From the NCBI GenBank assembly GCA_032158295.1, contig CM063256.1:10586453-10650452 (forward strand): DNA of 64,000 nucleotides. The letters are read 5' to 3'. Origin of the DNA: Pycnopodia helianthoides (lineage: Eukaryota; Echinodermata; Asteroidea; Forcipulatida; Asteriidae). Both the position numbers and the translations under genes were made by a program. The notes beneath the pieces are model-generated. The model did not search any database, was not told where the DNA came from, and saw nothing but the letters and a program-made list of their open reading frames with translations. Shown in pieces: positions 44,559 through 56,500 of this stretch (positions are counted from its first letter, which is position 1; each line of letters opens with the position of its first letter).

Positions 44559-47500
44559 GTAAGTTTGTTTTGTTTCAGCAATCATTGATCTATTATAAAG
44601 TTAGATTTGACCAGTCGTTTTACTGCGAATAATGACCAGTAAAGTCTTTAGGCTCAGTGAAGACTTCACTAATAGTTATGCAAGTGTGTGTATGGATTTG
44701 GTATGTTCGGATGGTTTGGATGTTGACAAATTTTGCACTATAAGGGTATCGAAAACAATGGCAATTTAGACTATTCATAAGTGAGATTAGAGACTTGTAG
44801 TTTTCCCACTCAATTGAGGACTCTATCTATTGGAAAATTAGTACATCACAAAATTGAATAAAGCATCTCCCATCCTCTTTAAAGGTAGAATCATAGAATG
44901 GTAAGTACTTGAAAAGATTAATGACCAAAAAAAACTTACTTGACGAGAAGCACTGCAGCCGTTGAGGCTGTACACTATTTCGAGAACGGATTCCCTTCGT
45001 AACAATAATACTGCATCGAAGGGAATCCTTCCTCGAAATAGTTATGGTTATATTATGGTTTGGAAAAATTTTCACTCAAAAACACTTGAATCTGAGAAAC
45101 GAGTCATGCATGAATCATTTCTCCGATTTCTGAGGGTTGACTAAATTCAAATTTCCGTGGTGTCCGTTCGCGAATGCTGCGGCCGAAGATGCAGTTGGTA
45201 CCCACAGTCACTCCGATAAGCGTTGATGGATTCGACGTTCTTGTGAAAATACCGTGAAAGTCGGGGTTTTGGGGGATGTTTTTTGTGGTGTTTTTTTGTG
45301 CTGTTTTCTTAGTAAGTTGACACTGCATTCATCTAAAACTTTGACTTGTGACTTTAATTGTATCTTTCTTTATCATTTTGCCTGCAAATAAGCATAAATT
45401 TGTCAAAAACCTATCTGCGACGCTGCCTTTAAAGATACAAGTAATCGTCACAGAGCTTCTTGGGTAGTTGTTTGTTGTTGTGTCTTTTTCCCGGTTTTTA
45501 TTCTTTTGTCAAATTTGTTTTCAGTGATGAAACTGTAAACAAAAAAGAGTTATAACAACCTTTAAATAATGCAAATTTAACCATGCACACTGTTTCCTTT
45601 AATGAAGATCCTAAATTCCGTTACGTTACGTGATCGTTGAGGAACCAAAAAATAATAATATGCTCATCGAGATAATTAAAAGAAAACGGTACCAGAAACA
45701 AGATTTTGTTTTATTTCCCAAACACCTTTTCCTTTTTGCATTGTTACTGCCACGTCGGTATTGTATTCAACACTGTTCATGGTGTGGCATGGGTATGCAA
45801 TGTAATGAAAACATAATTGTTGTTCCCTGGTAAAATATTCATACATGGGTTCGTTCGAGTTTTTGTCAATGCACCTGTGTGTATTGTACGCTCGACTGCT
45901 TTGTAACGATCAGCTTCCTCCCGCGGTCAGCGTTTCCTAGCCTGGTTCTATCCACAGGCTTCATCAAGATTATTGTGAAGTCGTGTGTGAGCTTCTATCG
46001 GAAGGATTGCATGCACGATCAATCGTAATTGTATTTTTGGATGAGATAATTTAGATGCACTTTGAACGAGATATGCAGAAAGAGGGTCGGTCAAATTTGG
46101 GGATGAAAACAATACAATGGGTTCGAATGTAGTGTAATCATAGAGCTATATATATTGACAATATTGTATATAGCTCTATGAGTGTAATAGACTGTGTGAG
46201 TCTCGCGCGTATAGATGGATTGCAATACGCGTCATTGACCCGACCTTTGATATGCAACAATGGAAACAAATAATGCACGCGTGTACGCGCTACGCACGAC
46301 TCTCAGCCAATGATAGCTCTTCACGCGTGCACAAATTCATCAAAGATGGCGGCCGATGACGTCTATTTGCTACCCAACTATTCGAAAGTTGGGACCCGTT
46401 AAAGTGCGCGAGTTTGTTTCATTCACACTTTTAAAAAGCCATTATGTGGGACCAAAGTGGTCCCCAAATTGTTTGAATACGCGCGAGACTTGCATGCATG
46501 GTGTGTATAGTGGCTTGTTTAATACTCATGTGAACTCACACGACCCTTGAGCTCTAGAGACATGCCACAATTATAGTAATGTATTATATCAGTATTTTGC
46601 TTGATCGTAGATATGAAGGCACAATTTTTACATTGCCCTTTTTGGTTCTGTATGCTTCAGATGATAAATCAGACAAACGGTAATTATTTTGTTGCAGTCT
46701 AGCTCGCAAAGCAGGTAGAGTTTACAGCTTATTACGGAATTCTTTAATCTTTATGTGAGAGAGTATAACCCCAGGAATGCGGGAAGGTTTCACTCTAGTT
46801 ACTGGCTGGTGAGCCAAAAAAGTTTGGGGGAGGGGTGTTGGAAACCGTATAACCTAGACAGGCTGTGGGCAAGCCATCTGGAAGCCTGCTACGATGAACA
46901 GATGGCTTGACTTTATCAGAGGGTTAGATCTGGGTAGGTATGTATGTCTGTACAATGTTTTGCACGAAGTATATGAGTGAAAACAATTTTCAGCCGCTGA
47001 AAAAACTAAATTTTACAATTTTGGGACCTGATCCCCTCTTAGATACGTGGAATGGTCCTGTAAAAAAAAAAATCAAGGACTATGAGTCCTCCAGGCTATG
47101 TACTTTAGAGAAAACAGTGAAAAAAATAACATGCTCCATGAAATAGTGTTACCAGCCCTCACGTTCAAAGACAATCTTTGCTCACTGCATTTCCTCTGGG
47201 CTATAATCGTTGGAGCCAAACAGAAAAAGGGCGTGTTTTACACGGGGGAGTTACGTACGTAACCCTTGAAAACAGGTTAAGCTGTAATTTGTTTGTGTTG
47301 TGATTTTTTTTTTTATAGGTGCCGGTGGGGGTGCTATGTTTGCCCAGAGCAGACATTCATTGGGAAATATCAACAGTACAAAACCAGTTCACATTTCCAA
47401 GGTCAAATGTGAAGGGACCGAGAGAAAACTAACGGACTGTGCTCACAGCAACGTGACACAGTGCACTCACGCCACAGACGTCAAAATCGAATGCGTCAGT

Positions 47501-50500
47501 AAGTTGTTCAAGTCGATACTCAACGCAGAGCGCCACCAAGAGTTCGCCCCGGAGAGGCCATCTCTCACAGGTTACGACATCATCCGTGAAAGACATAATT
47601 ACAGTCCACTATAGTCGAAGAAACTATCATATTTGTTGAATTTACGCACACACAAATCAAATTTTATTATAAGTTATGTTCATGTGCGTGTGTTCGGCCC
47701 TTGAATGAAAACCGAGTCATGAATGTAGCACGAACCTAAATGTAGCCCCAAACCTCTACCTTAATGTAGCCGAGTTTAGGTATCAGGCTACAGTCGGGTC
47801 TCGGGCTATCGGTTAAGGGAACGCACAGGCGTGTTAAAAAAAAAACAGTAATTATTTACATGAAAGGATTTTTTTAAAAATGCTTTCCTCAACGCAAAAC
47901 TCAAATGTTCGTGTACATTGCGAGAGTTCTAAATCGGCTGTCCTCTTTGAAAACAAACACTCCGTGGCAAACTCTTGGTGGCGCACTGTATTGTGATTCC
48001 TCAATTTACTTTATTAAAGGACCTTCCCATTTTTGTAAATCGTTTCAATTTTACTTAGTCTTAACACTTCTCCCCTTTTCAACTTGTCGCCTTGTCCTGC
48101 TAAGCGAAGCATCAATTTCGTCCACAAAATCCCTGAAACAAACAAAACATAAAACCTTTTTTTTTCGTTGTTTCACTATTAAACGTGGCCACTTGAATTA
48201 GGGTCAGAGTTATATTTTTGGTAATAATGACCCGAGCTGACCCTGAAAAGAAATCGTTATTTATTCTTTACCCGAAAGCCTACTTAACATAAAGATGGTA
48301 ATGGTAGTTAGCATCCTGTGAAAGTATTTCGTCTGAAGTGCCCCCCCCCCCCTTGATTACAAATCAATAAAAGTATGTCGAAACATTTGAATCTCCGGAG
48401 ATTGCCTGCAGGCAACTTGTTTAAATTGTCGTGGTGTCCGTTTGAATGCTGCCCTCAATGCGGCCATGCAGAGATGCGGTTGGTACCCGCTGTCACTTCG
48501 CTGATGGATTCGACGTTTTTGATGCAAATGCCCTGAGTTTTTTGGTTTTTTGTTTTTGCTGATTTCTCAATAACTAGGCACAGTTTTCAAATGAAACTTT
48601 CACAGGTGACTTTTATCGTATATTTCTTGATGATTTTGCCTGTAAATGAGCATTACGTTGCCAAAAAACGAACAAATCGTTATTGTAAGTTGCATGGCTT
48701 GGTTTTGCTGTGTTGTTGATTTGAGGATGCGTCTATTACTGATGGTTTCTTCGATGAAACACAACTACAAAATGACCCATTTTGAAGTCCATATATTATT
48801 TTGGACACGGTCATAGAACCCCCCCCCCCTTAATACTCACTTCTATATGAAGTTATCCTGTCATATATGTGTGTGTTTTTTTAAGTTCCGGGCTTCAAAG
48901 CATGTGTGAAGTACGATCCACAAAACCTGCCTCTCAACGGTCGCGTCCACAACCCTTCTAACTACAACATCAACGAGTGTGCCAAACTATGCCGTTCAGA
49001 CGGGTACAAGTACGTCGGTATCAGACCGCTAGAGTGTCAATGCGGCTCGGTGGGCGAGGACTTCGAGTCGGTCGGCGTGGCACCAAACCAGAACTGCAGT
49101 GCCTTCTGTAGAGGTGCCGGGTCCCAGAACTGTGGGAATGAAGGAAGTATGGCCATTCACGACGGTAAGATAGTTACACAACTATTTTAGTTTGTTTAGT
49201 GCAATGGATAGAATACATACCTTAGTTGAAAATATGGAATGTTTCATTCAACGAGGCGAAACCAGGTTGAATAGAACATTCCTTCAACGTGCCTCCTCAT
49301 TCACGTGACACGGATGCCACCCCCCCCCACCCCAATTGACATCTGGAACTTTGGGATCAAAAATAACCTGAAATAAAATGTTAAATTCATAAGCTTTTAT
49401 CCAGTATTACTTTACCCAATGTTGTAATGTTCCTTACATGAAAACAATAAATTTGTCTTTACCGTCAGATAATATTGTTTTAAAAAAAAAGGTAAACTGC
49501 ATAAACGAGAGCGCTAAAAACGGCATACATGTCATTGCGTCCATTAAGACCTTGTGTAAGATTTAAGCAAGCGCCGGCTACATTTATCATTGGCCAGAAA
49601 TGCCCTCGAAAAGGTTTCGTCCCCTTGTGCCTTTTCCCTCAACCTTTTAAAATAAAACATCCTATTTTTCGCCGTTGGGGGCGTTAAGAAAACGTACAGT
49701 AGATCAAACTGTACCCAGACATTCCTGGGGGCCACATTGAGACCAAAATATCTCACAAGATTGATTTTAGATTTGCCTTTGTTTCTCTTAAATAATTAAC
49801 AACGCCGTGTGCCCGTTCCCCATCCACAGTGGCAGTCGGGAGTTGCAGCGGCCAATTCAAGAGCAAGTTCGGTGCCGTCACGTCCCCTGAATTTCCAGGC
49901 AGTTACCCCCGCCATGAAGGCACGTGCCAGTGGATTGTGGACGTATCCGAGAACGGCGATACCACCATCCAGTTTCCTGTGTTCGAGATGGACGACGGAG
50001 ACGCACTCGGTAGGTTTGAAGTTTTTAGGAAAGTTTTAGGACTTTAAAGAGCATTTTGATTTAACACTGACTATCACACCTGGACTTTAAAATCTGTATC
50101 ATTATGTTGCGCATTGACGATACTTAGAACGTGTGGAGCCGAGAGCAGGAGATGTCAAGGATTTGGGGGACATTCTGTGGAGTTACACACGTCTCACTTT
50201 TACCTTGAAAGGAAGAATGCCTCTTAGTCTGTTGTTATCCTTCTCAAAGTGAAGAAGATTAACGCCAGAGCAAAACAAAATAAGTTCTTTCAACACCAAT
50301 TTTCAATTGACTAGGAAATTATTTGGTAAGATTGTCTTTCTCTTGACATGAAAAAAACCCACAATAATTATACACATAACGATACTATACGCGGTTCTTA
50401 TAACTAATATTGTAGCTAGATCTTAAAACATTATTATCAAGTGTTTATCATGCATAGTAACACATTCTTCAAACTTTCTCAACTCCCTAGGGAGCCTACA

Positions 50501-53500
50501 ACCCATAGCTGCTTGTATTAATAGCGCTTAGAGGTTAATTCAACACAGTGTTATCTCAGCCGTCGCAGGTTCCCATTTACATGTATGCTCTAGGGTTAAG
50601 AGAAGCAATTTATGGTTAAATGCCTTACTCAAGGAAAAAAGCATCTTGTAACGTTTAGGGATTGAACCCACACTCTGATGATCGCAGCCATCCTTGAGTT
50701 GAGTCCAGCACATTTATGCCGCTCGGCCGCGACACGCCATGTCAAAAGAATGTACACAGAAAGTAAGGGCCTTTTTTCGAAATTCATTACTTCGGCTTGG
50801 GCTCCGGCTTGGGGCACCGTTCACCCGTTTGAAGCCCCATGAGGAAAACGCCAGTTTTCTAAATAACTAACAAAGCCTAAGCCCAAGTTCAAGCCTAAAG
50901 CCTTGGTTTTGTAAAGGGCCTTTGATGTAAATTGTACTTTTTCTGTGTCCACTTTCTTTGGTTTATCCATAATCTGAGTTTAAATGTTAGATTGACTCTA
51001 TTTCTGAACTAGAAATCACAATCAATGGCGGTGAATCATGGCAGAAGTACAATATGGCAAATAAGCCAATGCGCAAGACATTTGATCAGAAGGAGATTAT
51101 CGTGCGGTTCACCATGGGAGGCGCCAATACAAATCACAAAGGATTCATCATGACGTATCAAGGTAAGACAATTATTAGAGATTTTTCGAGACGCTTGGTG
51201 GCAGCAGACATACCCTGTAAGTCCATAATTTTCTAGAAAAGTGCGCATGTTCAGAACGACGTAAACAGTGGAAGCTTACCTGTATGTCTGATGCCACCGA
51301 GCGTTCTAAAGCTCTCCCATTATACAGGAGGTGAAAATAAAACTTGCCATTGATTTCAGTGTCTCGTAAAGAACGTCCTTTTGTGACGTCACAGTCGTAC
51401 GGGCGGCCTTCAGCGCAAAAACAAATATATAATCATTTATCATTTTAGTATACAAGTATTAAATGCCAACATATTAATTACTAACAATACTGATAATTCA
51501 ATTGTGCTACCCCAAACAAATAGTTCGTCGCATTTTTATTCGTTAAAAGGTTTCAACGTTCTATTAACAAGAGCAAAGTTGTCCCAACAATTTGTTAAAC
51601 TGATCGAGGCCGCCTATAAACAAAATGGTGGTCTTTGATTGTAAACCAAGGAAAATACCTAAAATAAACTTTCAAAGGTCTTGGTGGTTTGTGATTTTGT
51701 TTGTTTGTTTGTTGTTGTTGTTTTTTTTTTGTTGTTTTTTTTTTTTGGGGGGGGGTACCACTTCGGGTTTGTCCTTTTCCATGACCCCATGTCCGTGGGT
51801 CAGTCTTGTTCCTGACCTCTCTTCCACTCTGGTTCTGTCAACAGACGATACAACTTGTGATGTCGTCAGCTTCCCTAATGGTACCCTGGACACCAAAGAG
51901 GGCGTCGTTTACCGACCGGGTCAAATGGTAAAGGTGTTGTGTGACAAGGATTACGTCACCGAGTGGATGTTTGCCGCGTGTGACGAAGACGGATCTTGGG
52001 TCAAGGCGCCCGAGTGTAAAGGTAAGAAATGTTTATCATTTAAAGGGCACTGGACACGTTTGGTAATGACTCTGAAAATAAATGCCAATAAAAACCTACG
52101 TGGTAGGATGTACAGCAGCCTTGTATACTATATAGTATACACTTCGAAGTACTGCGGTTATGGAAAAAAGATATCACTTTTAATCCCCTAAAAATTGAAT
52201 CTGAGAAGCGTTTCTTTCGTTTCTCAGCTTGTGTATTCCTATTAGGAATTATTCTTCCTGCGTGGACATAACCGCTCTAGATTTTTGGCGATTTCTCAAA
52301 AACGCTAACACCTTTTTAAATGAAACTTCCACAGGTTAGTTTTAATCGTTTATATCTACAATTCTAAAGCTTTGAAGCAATCATGAACAAACAGTAGGCT
52401 CCAATTACCAAACGTGTGCGATGCCTTTAAAAAAGACTATGAATCTTGTCAATAATATTATGTTTTAAATTATTGCAAAAAAAATTTATTTGCCATTACT
52501 GTTTTTAAGTTTGATTTGTTGGAATCGAAGAAGGTCCTTGAGCTAATTATTCACGTTTTCGCCGCGGCGAATAGTATAGATTCAGGATCTCTCAACACTC
52601 AGACTGATCTTGTCGGTGTTCTTCCTGATGAACTGACGCACACCTACCAAACTAGTAAAGACTAGCAATTGAAGAAAACAGCACCTGAAGTTGAACGCTT
52701 ATTTTTAAAACACCACTAGTGGCGTCAGTGACGAATTGCTGGCGTCAATATTTGCGAGTTCAGGGGCACAAATCGCGGCACAATAGTAAGTTGCCGCTAT
52801 GAGATAATCACTTTATTAGTTATGGCCCTTGCCCTTTGTATATGATGCTCTTTGATTTTAGCTCGCAGGGAGGTACTCTAACATGTCAACCTGGGCCATG
52901 GGTCAGTCCAACACAAATGAAAATGTTCTGCCTTGTCATTAGAATGAGGTTACCAAAGTATATAATTATTGTTGTCTCTCTTTGCAGAAGCCGGACCACC
53001 TGGTCGTTCCCTCATATTCACGTCTACTTACCTTTTTATGAGTAAGTGTGTACAGTTAATAATTTAAATTAAAAACAACTCATTTGACTGGCTGATTAAA
53101 CAAACTTGCCGTTTTTGGAGTTATCTGGAAGGCGTTCAAGTAGCCGTCGTCGAAGGTTCAGCCGGAACAGCACACCTGGCCCCAATGGCATGGCCCTACT
53201 TACCGCATAAATCATTGCGCACTACCCGTAGAACAATAGACCTTTCTATTGTTGATCACCAAACCGCGCTGGTTGGCATGGAGGGCCGAATATTAGCAAA
53301 AATTCAATCGCGGGTACAGATGTTGTGACCAAATTAAACATTTCTGCCAACTTTCAATAAAAAAAAATATCCATCTTACGATTGGTTGCTTTGTTTCCAA
53401 CAAAATTCAACACTATTTGAATATTTTGTGTAACATTGTTGCATACTGTGGCATCCGTTTTTGCTTTGCATTTTATGGTTTTCCATAATTTTCCAACCTT

Positions 53501-56500
53501 GGTTGTCAAAAACTTGGGCTGTGACGTTGCAAACGAAAGGTCTGTTGTGCTTTATAGGACGCCATAAGCGCATATTTCTGCTCTAAGTATAGCCATGAAC
53601 GATCCAGGCAACAAGCTAAACGAACGCACCCATTACACAGATCAGTGAAATGAGACCATAGTTAGAACCTTTACGTAAACAGTGGAGAAAGTAGCCGGAA
53701 CATCTGACGTCACACTTCGAGGCTCGTGAGTAACGCCAGAGGGCGGCTTCGAGCGTTTGGAGGAATCCTGACAAACGCACCTTTGACCTCGCATCCCATT
53801 GCGGTCTTTCAGATAAAGACAGGGGACCGTTATAGCAGTGATTAATAGACTGGTGCCTGTCCTTATTATTGCGGATAAGGACAGGGGACCAGTCTATGGG
53901 GAAAGTGACTGTATATCTGCCGCCACCAAGCGTCTCCGAAACCCCTATTGAAGAACATGCACAAAATTATTGAGGGGTAACAATTTTATTTTATTTTACT
54001 TTTTTTTTTACCGTTTTTTAGTGTTAGCCGTCATGGGTTCGCTGGGAATTATCTTCTTCATGATCATATGCGGAGTGATCTGCGTCGGCCGGAAAAAGAA
54101 AAAAGAAGGGTAAGAAATAAAATGTTTTTTAATATTTCTCTTCTTCTCTCCTTTTTACGTTTTGCGATCGCCCCAAATTTTGGTGTAAATCAAACAAAAG
54201 TCATCTTTGTGGAATGAAGGGGACACAAAATTCTAAGTAGGTGTAGATCAGTGACTGCTTAAAAAAATCTCATCTATTTTTTTACTTGTTTCGATGATAG
54301 ACCGAATGTAACTCTATGATGTAGAGAGACCATTACTGTGTGAATTAACGTGTGTTTGTATATCAATTATTTGTTGCAAACGGTTTCCCTTCGCTTCCAG
54401 TGGCGTACAGAGAATGTGGTGCAGTGAAAACGTAGTCGGACAGGGGGTAATTTAAAAAGTTCTCTAAATTTGTTGTGTATTATCATATGAAATATTTTTT
54501 CTTTTGTTTTTAAAAACACCACAATAAGTTTTTGACCGGATGTGAGGGCGCCACCAAGTATGGGCCGCCTTCCTTCCTCACCCAAACTGTACGCCCCTGT
54601 GGATTGCATTGTAATCCGGCCATTATGTTTTTCTTCACACACATCACACTGAATGTTTTAAACGTGTGCTGTAGACCATGTAACACTTGTTTACAACAAA
54701 AACTTGACCTTTGTACATTCCAGGTCTTTTCCTAGCAAGCAAAATACTACACTGGTCATAAGGGAAATTTTATTATTCTGTGTCATAATTTCCACATAAA
54801 ATATACGAACGTTATAAATCAACAGCTGAACAAGCTTTGAGATGTGCTCACTTTCTTCATATCGCAAATTGATGAAAAATCAGACGGTGCAATCTCAATA
54901 AAATATTATTTTATGTGTTCTTCCATGTGTACAAATATGTACCTGTAGAGAAGTCTATACTTCGTGGCTCTTTTGTAAACAATGTGATGATGTCACAGGT
55001 TACATGGTCTATTTACTCATGACGCAACTGCAAACATGGCTGCCACACCTCACGCTGTGTAGACTGCGTCCGATTTGACGGCTTCGGCTATGGCTTACTG
55101 CCTTATTGGCAAAGGTCTCTTCATCAATAATCTGTAGCCAACAGCCTATAGCCACAGCAAAAAGCCGAAGCCGCTTCAATCGGACGAAGCCTTAATCTCT
55201 CTTTTTGTTTTCTTCTTCTTTTTCGCAGTTTCATGCAGTCCTTATAGAAAATTAAAAAAAGTTTGTGACCAAAAAAAAATGTGTTCAAAGTTTTCTTGAT
55301 GTGTTCTTTTGCCTTTTGCAATCAATCGTGTACAGGGAAAACACCGGGCCTGAGTATGTGTGAGGTGCGGACGATGTTTTACGGTAAACCACATAGATTC
55401 ACAATTTGTGGGTTCGTTGATACAGTTCATATCAAGCTAACCCCAGCATAATTATCCCCGTTGTTGTCCGTTTTTTAGAAAATGCTTATTATTAACAGAA
55501 TTGTCCGCACAACAGTCCGAAGCGAAGAGAAGTTGCACTGTGAATGCATCTAACTGGTGATGGGTTACGCTTTTTTTGTATTCTCCCGAATTAGATGCAA
55601 TACCATGAAGTAGATGTAATATTAAACTGGCTGATTGTAGACATCTCTTACAGAAGAAAACGCCAAACACAAACTGTACTTATTTAGTTCACTTATCTCA
55701 TTTTAGTTCAGTGCTAGTCAGACAAGACCTTATTTTTTAATGTTGTGCCCAACAGGCCGAAAACCTCTTAACCGTGTGCCTAGTATCCATATCAATGTTT
55801 AAGCCCCGTTCCGCCACGCAGAAATGCATAGTCATAATCTGATCGAATACATGAATATTATGAATTATGGCATACAGTTTTTTTATTTACACTTGGGGTC
55901 GATCACCGAGTCTGACCCCCTTCATTTTATAGTTGGGTACTGGTGCAGAGTCTCATGAGGACTATTTTCATCCATTTATTCGATTTCAAGTCTTCGCTTA
56001 TCGGGTGTTTCCAGGACCCAGTCTGGAGGATTTTGTCATGTCACGACACTGCATGAATCATCTTTACTTGTAATACTTGCATGCTTGATCATCCATGCTG
56101 CTCAACAATACCATTGTTCTTTACTTTGTTCATTCGTCGTGACTAACGTTTTGTTTGAATTTTACTTCAAGTTCATCAAAAGCGGCAAAGTCTTGTTTAT
56201 TATTTCCCTTTACCCAACAAAAGTACAGTGTTATCGTGGGGGCAGTACTGTGGCACCCTCTACGGCGACGGAGGGCCAGGGTCGCAGGAATACTGCTACA
56301 ACTTTGTGCATGAAGATAATAACAATATTTCCTTTTACTTTGTTTTTATTCATTCATTACTGACTGATGATTTATTGTTACTGTTATTTTTATGACAACA
56401 CAATGAATGGGCACAACAATTAACTACAATAACAGATTCGATTTCAGCTGAATGCGCATGATTTGAGATGTTTTCAAGTGCACAAACTAACCGAATGAGA

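Noticed and set aside
51625..52191. 188-residue open frame containing the Sushi exon
   Set aside because: Only the 51845-52021 part is coding; the left part is a T/G-rich intron end and the right part runs into a TTAA miniature transposon.
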